Of a stretch of 5,932 nt of DNA, positions 1 through 5,536 are shown piece after piece. Numbering within the stretch: the stretch's first letter is position 1; each line of letters begins with the position of its first letter. A program made the position numbers and the translations under genes. Origin of the DNA: JBHIBA01 sp046758845 (lineage in GTDB: Bacteria > UBA8248 > JACPRG01 > G963555815); NCBI GenBank assembly GCA_046758845.1, contig JBHIBA010000293.1, forward strand, positions 1 to 5,932, in the 5' to 3' direction. The notes under the pieces are model-generated. The model saw only the letters and a list, made by a program, of their open reading frames with translations. It had not been told where the DNA came from and did no database searches.

Positions 1-102
1 GGGGAGGTCACGCTGCACGAAATCAACGCCTCCATCCTCAACGGAGGAGATCGCGCGGAGACCGAAAAGGAAGAAGTCCCCACAGCCGGGGAAAGCCCCT
101 GA
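1..102 (+). CDS. 3' end of an unrecognised protein-coding gene (partial)
   Basis: Frame 1 is open from the first base to a TGA at 100-102 and gives the last 33 residues of a protein. The first part, beginning GEVTLHEINASIL, looks like the end of a folded domain. The last 16 or so residues are hydrophilic and rich in Glu and Pro (ending EEVPTAGESP), typical of a disordered C-terminal tail. The opposite strand and the other frames offer nothing better here. I do not recognise the family and too little is present to assign a role. The gene ends convergently to the cytidylyltransferase/phosphotransferase gene whose stop is at 212, leaving about 109 bases between them. That it is coding is inferred from the amino-acid pattern and clean stop, not from homology. 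Confidence 0.5.
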   Translation, partial: GEVTLHEINASILNGGDRAETEKEEVPTAGESP

Positions 103-135
103 AAACCGAGCCTGAAATGGGAAGGAAAGACGAAT

Positions 136-152
136 CCCCGGTCAGTTCGGGG
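136..152. terminator. Weak hairpin between convergent genes
   Basis: Bases 136-140 (CCCCG) can pair with 148-152 (CGGGG) around a 7-base loop. It lies 34 bases after the stop at 102 and about 60 bases beyond the end of the facing minus-strand gene. A second short hairpin (175-180 with 188-193, one G-U pair) lies beside it. Neither is followed by a T-run on either strand, so intrinsic termination is doubtful and rests mainly on position between two converging genes. Confidence 0.2.
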
Positions 153-211
153 CGGCAACGGCCATCATGTGACGGGGCCTACTGCGCAGGTCCGGGAAAA
201 CCCCAAAACAA

Positions 212-1600
212 TCAACGCTGATCCAGATCCTCCCGCGACGCCGAATCCGCTTGAGTCCCAACGGATTGCGTTCGATCAATCCGGCGAATCTGCCAAACCC
301 GGTACGCCGTTTGGACGAGTCCGAGACCGACCAGTAAGGCCAGCGTCAGACGCGGGACAGAGAAGATCCCCCCCAGGCAGACCAGGACCATCCTGCCATC
401 ATGATTGGCCAGGAGGAACCGGGTCCAACGATCCCGGTCCTCGGGAACGTATATCCGGTTGTAAACCACGTAATAGCGGTCCTTGACCTCCATGGAGAGA
501 GGACTCACCAAAATGGCGAGCGCCGCCAGCACGAAGGTGAGCAGCCCCGGCGCGGAGGACAGGGCCAGCAGACTGAGACCCACCAGGACGGCCCCCTCAC
601 CCAGGCGATCGAGCAGGGCGTCGATGAAGGCGCCGAACCGCGTTGCCATGCCCCGCATCCTGGCGACTTCCCCGTCCATTCCGTCAACCACGGAGCTGGC
701 CTGTGCGATCAGTCCGGCTGGCAGCGGGAACCCGAGGGCGAAAAGCGCACCCGATAGTAAGGACATGGCGAACGCACAGACGGTGATGTGGGCGGGCTTC
801 ACTCCGAGGTTGGCCAGTCGCCTGGAGAGGGGGAGGGAGAGCTTGCGGTTCAGGTATTTCGCAACCAGACCGTCCCTTCCGGAAGGAATCTGGCTGAGGA
901 GATAACCCTCCGCCTGACGGAGTTCTTGCCGAGTGTCGATGTCGAACCAGGAACAAGACAGCGGTACGGCGCACAGGGGCGACTTCTCAACGAAGCGTTG
1001 AACCCCGGAGGTGAGGCTGTATTCTCCCTCTTGGAACGCCCGCTCCAGGGCAGGGAAGATCCGTCCATCCAGTTGGAACAGACCCATTTCCACCGCCGTG
1101 AAATCGGCCAGGTCCTTGCCGAGCGCTCGGATTCTCCCGCAATCGTCGATCCTGACCTTCGTCGCATCGTCCAGGTTCAGCGTTTGAATCCGGCCGGTCG
1201 AAACGGCAAGCCCCGGCCCCTCCCCAGCCTCGGCGGCGAATCGCTCGATGGTTCCGGGTTCGAAGAGGTGATCGACCATCAGGACGAAGAAATTCTCTCC
1301 TTCCACCCATTCCTTGGCGGCGTAAAGGGAGTCGCCGTTTCCCCGCTCCCAATCGGGATTCTCCACGGCGCGCACAACGAACGGCCAGGGCGCGCTCCGC
1401 TCGATCCGGTCGCGAACGGCATCGGCCTCGCATCCAACCACGACGATCACCTCATCCAGGCCAGCGAGGTTGGTCAGGGCTCGAAGTTGCCTCTCCACCA
1501 AGGTGACGCCCAAGACCTTGACCAGAGGCTTCACCGGAGAGCGGTGGAGTTTACGCAGGCGGGAGCCGGAACCGGCCGCCAGAATGACCGCCTTGCTCAC
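212..1600 (-). CDS. Bifunctional nucleotidyltransferase / CDP-alcohol phosphotransferase (IPCT/DIPPS-like)
   Basis: This is a two-domain enzyme of 462 residues from the GTG at 1600. Residues 1-235 form a sugar-nucleotidyltransferase-type domain. The N-terminal loop LAAGSGSRL is at 7-15, Lys24 sits in the VKPL segment, and the metal-binding acids are Asp110 (MVDHLF) and Asp220/Asp222 (WFDIDT). Residues 245-440 are a membrane CDP-alcohol phosphatidyltransferase domain with about five hydrophobic segments. Its signature is complete: D306-x2-D309-G-x2-A-R-x8-G323-x3-D327-x3-D331. This fusion is known from the enzyme that makes CDP-inositol and then di-myo-inositol phosphate phosphate in Archaeoglobus, Aquifex and Thermotoga, and the NPDWERGNGDSLYAAK region fits that branch. 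The inositol substrate is inferred; another phospho-alcohol is possible. The start is uncertain. The GTG has AGAAGG five bases upstream and gives the usual family N-terminus. An ATG at 1654 (480 aa) has only AGGGG. The longest in-frame start is at 1726. Confidence 0.85.
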   Translation of the reverse strand: MSKAVILAAGSGSRLRKLHRSPVKPLVKVLGVTLVERQLRALTNLAGLDEVIVVVGCEADAVRDRIERSAPWPFVVRAVENPDWERGNGDSLYAAKEWVEGENFFVLMVDHLFEPGTIERFAAEAGEGPGLAVSTGRIQTLNLDDATKVRIDDCGRIRALGKDLADFTAVEMGLFQLDGRIFPALERAFQEGEYSLTSGVQRFVEKSPLCAVPLSCSWFDIDTRQELRQAEGYLLSQIPSGRDGLVAKYLNRKLSLPLSRRLANLGVKPAHITVCAFAMSLLSGALFALGFPLPAGLIAQASSVVDGMDGEVARMRGMATRFGAFIDALLDRLGEGAVLVGLSLLALSSAPGLLTFVLAALAILVSPLSMEVKDRYYVVYNRIYVPEDRDRWTRFLLANHDGRMVLVCLGGIFSVPRLTLALLVGLGLVQTAYRVWQIRRIDRTQSVGTQADSASREDLDQR

Positions 1601-1922
1601 TTTCGCCTTCTCGGTCTTGTTCGGGGCTCCGCATTGGAACCCGAAATCCGTCATACAGACCCCTACCCTGTGACCCGGTTCCCCCCTCAACGCCCCCGGA
1701 ATTCGTTCTCCGGCCGCCTCAGCCACGGAAACCCCGGGATTCCCCGCGGGGCAAAGGGGGCATATGTTCGGCTGGCGCCGAAAAGTCGAGCCCGGCGGGA
1801 TTTTCCCAGGCGGGGAACGAACCTTCGATGGCCGAGCCGGCCGACGACGACCTTACTGGAACTGAGGATGGGAGCCTGTCACTCGCTCCCTTTGGGCCCT
1901 GCGGCATTTCTTCCGGGGAAGC
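1601..1922. other. Leader/intergenic region upstream of the IPCT/DIPPS-like gene
   Basis: These 322 bases lie between the stop of the HEAT-like gene (1923) and the favoured GTG start of the next gene. Part may be coding if the ATG at 1654 is used. The stretch is rich in short GC palindromes: CCCCGCGGGG at 1743-1752, TTCGGC/GCCGAA at 1767-1782, and a TTCCC/GGGAA pair near 1805-1819. A minus-strand open frame of 62 codons (1719-1907) has no recognisable protein character, being mostly Pro, Ser and Gly, so it is not annotated as a gene. No RNA gene or riboswitch could be recognised. Confidence 0.4.
1761..1789 (-). promoter_or_regulatory. Possible weak promoter with a palindrome in its spacer
   Basis: Read on the minus strand, TCGACT (1789-1784, four of six to TTGACA) is followed after exactly 17 bases by CATATG (1766-1761, three of six to TATAAT). 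The spacer consists almost entirely of the inverted repeat TTCGGC-GCCA-GCCGAA (1782-1767), which could be an operator or an RNA hairpin. It lies about 105 bases upstream of the ATG at 1654 and 160 upstream of the GTG at 1600. Both boxes are weak, so this is only a candidate. The gene could instead be read through from the HEAT-like gene upstream. Confidence 0.2.
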
Positions 1923-3599
1923 CTAGCGCGCTTCACCAGGTGTGATGATCAGAGAGGGCTTCTCGCGCTTCGCCTCTTCGCCCGCTCGAGTGGCCGAGGC
2001 CCCTTCTGTGTCTTCCGCCGGTATCTCTTTCAACGTCCGGGCCAAGACCGACCGAAGGACTATCCCCCGGAGGAAGGGGTGTCCCGCCGGGTCCCCGTCG
2101 AACTCCCAGAGGTTCTTGGCCAATGCAGCGGCCGAGCGCGCGGGTTCTTTGTGTGCCGCCATGAGCAGGACGTAGGCTGTATCTTCCAGCCGATTCGCCA
2201 GGCGCTGCAAGCGATTCCGGTCGAAGAGGGAGGCGGCCGCCCTTTTGCAGATCTCCTCCACCTGCTCTTGCCGCGTTCCCCGGCTGATGATCAGCCGGCT
2301 CTCCGAAAGGGACTTCACTTCCTCCACGAAGGGAGAAATCTCTTCCTCCCCCATGACCCAGTCGGAAAACTCGGGCTGCTCGAGGAGATCCCCCATCTCC
2401 TTGGAAGACATTTCGCCCACCGGCTCGACCTGGCGTTCCTGTAGCTTCCCCGGCAGGTCCAGCCTTTCCTCGCCCACCAAGTCCACAATCTGATGCTGGT
2501 GAATGGGAAAATCCTGGGGGATTTCCCCTTTTCGTTGCTGACTCAGACGGTGGGCCTCTTCCATGAGATGAGCGGCATACCCGGCCGGGACCTCGGAGAC
2601 GGGGATCCCTTGATCCTGGGCCGTAATCTCTTCCACGTAGGAACGAAAGGACCGCAGGCTGATCTCCGTCGCGGCGAAATCCACAAGCCCCCGCTCCTCG
2701 CTGACAATAGCCTGAAAGAGAAGACGTCCTCCGCCGGGGAGGGGTTTAGCCAGCCAAACCGCCTTGGTGCCGGGCCCGTCCACCACACTCATAAACCCTT
2801 GGGGCGGGGTGACCAGAGGCCGGAAGATCCCCCGACCTTCGGATCTGGTTTTGACGCCCTCTTCTTGGATGGGGGTCCCGCCGGTCTTCAGCCGGTACAG
2901 GGCGCGGCGCACGAGTCGGGCCGTCTGTTTGTCCGGCGTCCCCTCCAAATACTCCTGGAGGATTTTGCCGGCGTGCGGCTCTTTCAGGATGACCAGGGCT
3001 TCGATGGTCTCCGGAAGGGCCTTGTGCTCGCGGCTGCGGATCAGCTCGATAAAGTTCAGCGCCGTCTGGGGAGCCGAGGAGGCCAACTCGATGAGCGTGG
3101 CTTGACGGAGCACGGGCGGAAGCTGGACGAACTTGACGAAAAAGGGATGTGAACCGTGAAGAGACCCGGGCTTGAGGTTGGGGATTCGTTCCAGAATGGC
3201 GGCGGCGTTCTCCAGGCATTCCGCCATCCCCACCTCAAGAGGGTTGCCCAATTGCTCCAGGATCTCCGCGGCCCGCCGCTTGGCGGCCACATCAATCGGG
3301 GATTCAAAAATGAGGGTCTCCAGATAGGGAACGGCCTCTGGGTCTTCGAGATGGGCAATCAGATTCAGGAGGTCCAGGCGCTCTTTCCCCTGAGCCTCCT
3401 CAATCTGACGCACGAAGCCCGGCAGGTATCTCCCAGTCGAACCCTTCAACTCTGCGATGAGCTCCTCGGCCTCCTGGAATCCGTCTTCCCGATTGAGGGC
3501 ATTCAGGATTTTCCGGAGAAATTCGCCGAATTGCCTTCGCTTCGAGCCTTGGGCGACCGGGTCGGCTTTTTTCCGCCGCTTCCCGGAACGCTTCGACAT
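1923..3599 (-). CDS. HEAT-like-repeat protein of unknown function
   Basis: This gene encodes 558 residues with no signal peptide or membrane segment visible, so it is probably cytoplasmic. Residues 1-25 are strongly basic (MSKRSGKRRKK start). Residues 35-240 are paired amphipathic helices of HEAT type, clearest at 74-118 (LLNLIAHLEDPEAVPYLETL, then VAAKRRAAEILEQLGNPLEV) and 196-238. Residues 255-325 look beta-rich (a WLAKPLPGGGRLLFQ stretch) and end in FRSYVEEI. Residues 326-435 are acidic and helical. Residues 440-525 are again helical and repeat-like. The tail is charged and polar. HEAT repeats usually bind proteins; no catalytic motif is seen and I cannot name the family. The frame stays open back to 4034, but that extension crosses a good promoter (3675-3704). 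The ATG at 3599 is the only start codon in frame after it. No clear Shine-Dalgarno precedes this ATG, which is unusual here. Confidence 0.85.
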   Translation of the reverse strand: MSKRSGKRRKKADPVAQGSKRRQFGEFLRKILNALNREDGFQEAEELIAELKGSTGRYLPGFVRQIEEAQGKERLDLLNLIAHLEDPEAVPYLETLIFESPIDVAAKRRAAEILEQLGNPLEVGMAECLENAAAILERIPNLKPGSLHGSHPFFVKFVQLPPVLRQATLIELASSAPQTALNFIELIRSREHKALPETIEALVILKEPHAGKILQEYLEGTPDKQTARLVRRALYRLKTGGTPIQEEGVKTRSEGRGIFRPLVTPPQGFMSVVDGPGTKAVWLAKPLPGGGRLLFQAIVSEERGLVDFAATEISLRSFRSYVEEITAQDQGIPVSEVPAGYAAHLMEEAHRLSQQRKGEIPQDFPIHQHQIVDLVGEERLDLPGKLQERQVEPVGEMSSKEMGDLLEQPEFSDWVMGEEEISPFVEEVKSLSESRLIISRGTRQEQVEEICKRAAASLFDRNRLQRLANRLEDTAYVLLMAAHKEPARSAAALAKNLWEFDGDPAGHPFLRGIVLRSVLARTLKEIPAEDTEGASATRAGEEAKREKPSLIITPGEAR

Positions 3600-3630
3600 A
3601 TCCGAATCAAAGACAAAAGATAGGAACCCT

Positions 3631-3654
3631 CGCTCCGGCTGGCGAGCCGGCGCG
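3631..3654 (-). promoter_or_regulatory. Leader hairpin upstream of the HEAT-like gene
   Basis: Bases 3635-3640 (CCGGCT) pair with 3645-3650 (AGCCGG) around the tetraloop GGCG. After one T-C mismatch, three more pairs form between 3631-3633 and 3652-3654. The hairpin would sit in the mRNA leader about 31 bases upstream of the ATG at 3599. In the plus direction it is followed by a T-rich stretch (3655-3674) like a terminator, but no plus-strand gene precedes it. A leader-stability or translational-control role is therefore likelier, by inference. Confidence 0.4.
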
Positions 3655-3674
3655 TTAAGTTCTTTCCTTTTTTC

Positions 3675-3704
3675 AGTATGGAAGCGCCCTCCACCGATTG
3701 TCAA
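3675..3704 (-). promoter_or_regulatory. Sigma70-type promoter for the HEAT-like gene
   Basis: On the minus strand a perfect TTGACA (3704-3699) is followed by an 18-base spacer and CATACT (3680-3675, four of six to TATAAT). Transcription would begin near 3668, giving a leader of about 69 bases before the ATG at 3599. This is the best promoter match I found in the window. It also argues against the longer upstream reading of the HEAT-like gene. Confidence 0.6.
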
Positions 3705-3802
3705 GGAAGAGACGGGCCGGTGAGGGGGTCTCGCACGAAAGGATATTCCCCGCCGGGCGGACGGAGAAATCCTCTCCTCGGACGGAAACGGCCACAATCC
3801 TC

Positions 3803-3829
3803 CTGACATGATCAAGATCATCGAATAGA
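3803..3829 (+). promoter_or_regulatory. 14-base palindrome, possible operator, with weak promoter-like boxes
   Basis: ATGATC (3808-3813) and GATCAT (3816-3821) form a perfect inverted repeat around AA, a typical size for a dimeric repressor site. It overlaps a possible plus-strand promoter: CTGACA (3803-3808, five of six to TTGACA), 17 bases, then TAGAGG (3826-3831, three of six). The start codon of the zinc-motif gene lies 110-140 bases downstream. The palindrome is plain in the sequence. Its function and the promoter are inferred, and the -10 box is poor. Confidence 0.3.
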
Positions 3830-3966
3830 GGGCTGAGGGGGCGGATATTAGGAGTAATGGCGCCTCTGGGGTGGGAAAAACGGAGGAGGAATCTTCCGCA
3901 ACAGGTTGTTTGCGCCCAAAGGTCGGGGAAGGAGTCGGAGTGTATCCGGCCAGAGGGAATCTGCAA

Positions 3967-4383
3967 ATGGGAGCCGCGTACGAAACGGATGAGACGATCG
4001 CCAGACACATCTTTGCTCTTCGGGAGCAGATCATCCACCTGAAGGTGACCGCAAAGTCCCGAGCGGAGACCGAAAAAGGGGTCTTGGAAATCGAAGCGCG
4101 TTGTCGTCAGATCATGGAGACCGTGAACGCGATGCCCGAACGCCCTCAAACTTCGATGAAAGAGAGGCGGAGAAGAATGATCCGGCAATTTCAACAGGAG
4201 GTCTCAAGCCTCAAGAAGCATTACGCAGCCCGTCTGGTTTGTCCCTTTTGCGATAGGATCGGCGACCGGGCGGGAAACTGGGTCCCAATGGACAGCCCTC
4301 GATTCGGCGAAGACGCGCCTGCCGAGTATCGCACTTGCCCGACATGCCTCAGGAAGCAGTGTCCCGAAGTCTATCTGGGTTGA
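3967..4383 (+). CDS. Small coiled-coil protein with a C-terminal two-CxxC zinc motif
   Basis: This gene encodes 138 residues from the ATG at 3967. Residues 6-88 are charged and helical with a coiled-coil pattern (TIARHIFALREQI; MKERRRRMIRQFQQEVSSLK). Residues 91-137 hold CPFC (92-95) and CPTC (124-127), set in the pattern CxxCxxIxDxxGxW followed by CPxCLRKxCPE. That pattern matches the short Cys motif often found at the C-terminus of response regulators and PAS or GAF sensor proteins, where it probably binds zinc. Here it stands alone with no receiver, PAS or kinase domain, so a signalling or adaptor role is inference. There is no signal peptide or membrane segment. The start is uncertain: the ATG has AGAGGGA eight bases upstream, while a GTG at 3940 has the better AAGGAG at five bases and would add nine residues. 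The gene is divergent from the HEAT-like gene and ends facing the transketolase genes. Confidence 0.8.
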   Translation: MGAAYETDETIARHIFALREQIIHLKVTAKSRAETEKGVLEIEARCRQIMETVNAMPERPQTSMKERRRRMIRQFQQEVSSLKKHYAARLVCPFCDRIGDRAGNWVPMDSPRFGEDAPAEYRTCPTCLRKQCPEVYLG

Positions 4384-4384
4384 C

Positions 4385-4403
4385 CCCTGAGGCGAAGCCA
4401 GGG
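4385..4403 (+). terminator. Imperfect hairpin just after the zinc-motif gene
   Basis: CCCT (4385-4388) pairs with AGGG (4400-4403), and GGC (4391-4393) with GCC (4397-4399) around GAA, with a two-base bulge. It begins one base after the stop codon. A second small hairpin, GCGCC/GGCGC, lies at 4418-4430. No T-run follows either one, so this is at best a weak terminator for the plus-strand gene. Nothing stronger is visible in the 163-base gap shared with the end of the facing transketolase gene. Confidence 0.25.
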
Positions 4404-4546
4404 CGAAATGGAAGCCAGCGCCAAGGGCGCAGTAGACGTGTCTTCGCAAGAGGGCCCCAGCGGACGGAATCCATCGAGGTCGCTTCCCTTCAGACACGAG
4501 TCCCCCCTCTGGGAAAATTTGACCGCGAACCGGATGGCCTCTTTCG

Positions 4547-5524
4547 CTAAACGGTAGGGACGGCGGGGGGGCCGGCAACCTTCTTTTGCACCGCCCTTTC
4601 GGCGGCGCGAAGGATGGACGATGCGGTCAGGCCGTACTTTTCCAGCAATTCCAGCGGCTTGCCCGATTCGGCGTACGTATCCTGCATCCCGACGAATTCG
4701 ACAGGAACGGGATGGGTTTGAGCCACGGCGATTGCCACCTGATTGGAAAGCCCGCCGACCAACAGGTGCTCTTCGGCGACCACCAGGGCGCCGGAAGTGC
4801 GGGCTGCATCGGCCACGGTCTCCACGTCCAGCGGTTTCAAGGTGTGCAGGTCCACCACCCCGACATCGAGGTTTTGTCGCCGGGCGAGGTCGCTGGCCTT
4901 GAGGGCCTCGGCCACCAGCATGCCGTTGGCCAGGACATTGACGTCCTTGCCCAGATGGTGGACCACCGCCTTGCCGAGCTCGATCTTCTCTTTCTCCGAG
5001 TAAAGAATCGGCGCCGGCGGCCTTCCCACGCGGATGTAAACAGGGCCCACGAGCTCGGCCGCCTGCCGGACCAGACATTGCGTGGCCCAGGGGTCAGCGG
5101 GCACGGCCACCCGGAATCCGGCCAGCGAACAGGCCAGCGCCAGGTCTTCCACGCTCTGCTGGGAAGGCCCGTCCTCCCCGATGCAGATGCCGCCATGGGA
5201 GGCGACCACCTTCACGTTCAGTTCCGGATACGCCACGCACATGCGGAGCTGGTCGAACCCCTTGCAAAACATGAACACGGCGAAACTGCTGATGAAGGGA
5301 ATTTTTCCGCAGGAGGCCAGTCCAGCCGCCGTGGAGACCATGTTGGCCTCGGCGATGCCCATGTTGAAGAACCGGTCCGGAAACCGGTCTCCGAACGTCT
5401 TGGTCCGGGTGGACTCGCTGAGATCGGCGTCCAGGACGACGATGTCCGGGTTTTTCTCGCCTAATTCCAGCAAGGTCTTCCCGTAGGCGTCGCGCGTCGC
5501 TTCGCCCATTCGGAATTTTCGCAT
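4547..5524 (-). CDS. Transketolase, C-terminal subunit
   Basis: This 325-residue protein is the second half of a split, thiamine-diphosphate-dependent transketolase. With its partner it would move two-carbon ketol units between sugar phosphates in the non-oxidative pentose phosphate pathway. The pyrimidine-binding domain spans about 1-170, with the cofactor-activating Glu59 in MGIAEANM. His110 follows, then GEDGPSQQ at 116-123 and the phosphate-binding VYIRVGRP at 162-169. The C-terminal transketolase domain covers about 190-312 (VVDLHTLKPLD; VVAEEHLLVGGLSNQVA). The length is normal for a stand-alone C-terminal subunit. In GEDGPSQQ, Gln replaces the His of the E. coli GEDGPTHQ, as in mammalian transketolase. 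The ATG at 5524 lies 9 bases after the stop of the upstream subunit, and its ribosome binding site (AGGGGGA) overlaps that stop, indicating translational coupling. A 1-deoxyxylulose-phosphate synthase is excluded by the split form and motif set. Confidence 0.95.
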   Translation of the reverse strand: MRKFRMGEATRDAYGKTLLELGEKNPDIVVLDADLSESTRTKTFGDRFPDRFFNMGIAEANMVSTAAGLASCGKIPFISSFAVFMFCKGFDQLRMCVAYPELNVKVVASHGGICIGEDGPSQQSVEDLALACSLAGFRVAVPADPWATQCLVRQAAELVGPVYIRVGRPPAPILYSEKEKIELGKAVVHHLGKDVNVLANGMLVAEALKASDLARRQNLDVGVVDLHTLKPLDVETVADAARTSGALVVAEEHLLVGGLSNQVAIAVAQTHPVPVEFVGMQDTYAESGKPLELLEKYGLTASSILRAAERAVQKKVAGPPAVPTV

Positions 5525-5536
5525 CCGGTCCCCCTA
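5525..5536 (-). promoter_or_regulatory. Ribosome binding site overlapping the upstream stop codon
   Basis: On the minus strand the TAG stop of the N-terminal subunit runs directly into GGGGA, giving AGGGGGA four bases before the ATG of the C-terminal subunit. This overlap means ribosomes finishing one subunit can start the next. That suits the equal amounts needed for a two-subunit enzyme and supports the ATG at 5524 as the true start. Confidence 0.6.

Larger units (their letters stand above)
3600..3966. other. Divergent intergenic region between the HEAT-like and zinc-motif genes
   Basis: About 340-367 bases separate the two divergently read start codons. The side near the HEAT-like gene holds its leader hairpin and promoter. 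The middle (about 3705-3800) is purine-rich with repeated ATCCTC and GGACGGA-like words but no structure I can name. A 14-base palindrome lies at 3808-3821. The right side contains AGGAG followed closely by an ATG at 3857, whose frame overlaps the zinc-motif gene and does not look like protein. I looked for tRNA, cobalamin, c-di-GMP and ZTP riboswitch signatures and saw none. Confidence 0.6.

Noticed and set aside
1719..1907. 62-codon minus-strand open frame with GGAAGA before its ATG
   Set aside because: Spacing to the ATG is very short, the composition is mostly Pro, Ser and Gly, and it runs into the leader of the next gene. It could be a leader peptide, but nothing supports it positively.
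788..1945. 385-codon open frame on the plus strand, antisense to the fusion enzyme
   Set aside because: It lies opposite a gene with intact catalytic motifs. Its translation is rich in Arg, Gly, Pro and His with no domain pattern, as expected for antisense frames in GC-rich coding DNA.
3600..4034. 145-codon upstream extension of the HEAT-like gene
   Set aside because: It runs through a good promoter and overlaps the start of the divergent zinc-motif gene. Its residues lack the character of the rest of the protein.
3857..4042. 61-codon plus-strand frame with AGGAG close to its ATG
   Set aside because: Only two bases separate AGGAG from the ATG, too few for efficient initiation. The frame overlaps the zinc-motif gene out of phase, and the product is Arg-rich without structure.
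4437..4498. CGTGTCT and AGACACG inverted repeat in the convergent gap
   Set aside because: The arms are only 7 bases long and 48 bases apart with no T-run. This is easily chance.
5371..5388. Two ACCGGT copies six bases apart
   Set aside because: They lie inside the transketolase gene and encode part of the GDRFPDRFF stretch. The repeat is explained by coding for two Asp-Arg-Phe units.
4586..5464. 292-codon plus-strand frame opposite the transketolase C-terminal subunit
   Set aside because: It is a shadow frame with many His, Gly and Arg residues, opposite a clearly conserved enzyme gene.
5524..5534. Possible frameshift splitting a single transketolase gene
   Set aside because: The break is at a domain boundary, the downstream half has its own ATG and ribosome binding site, and two-gene transketolases are well known.
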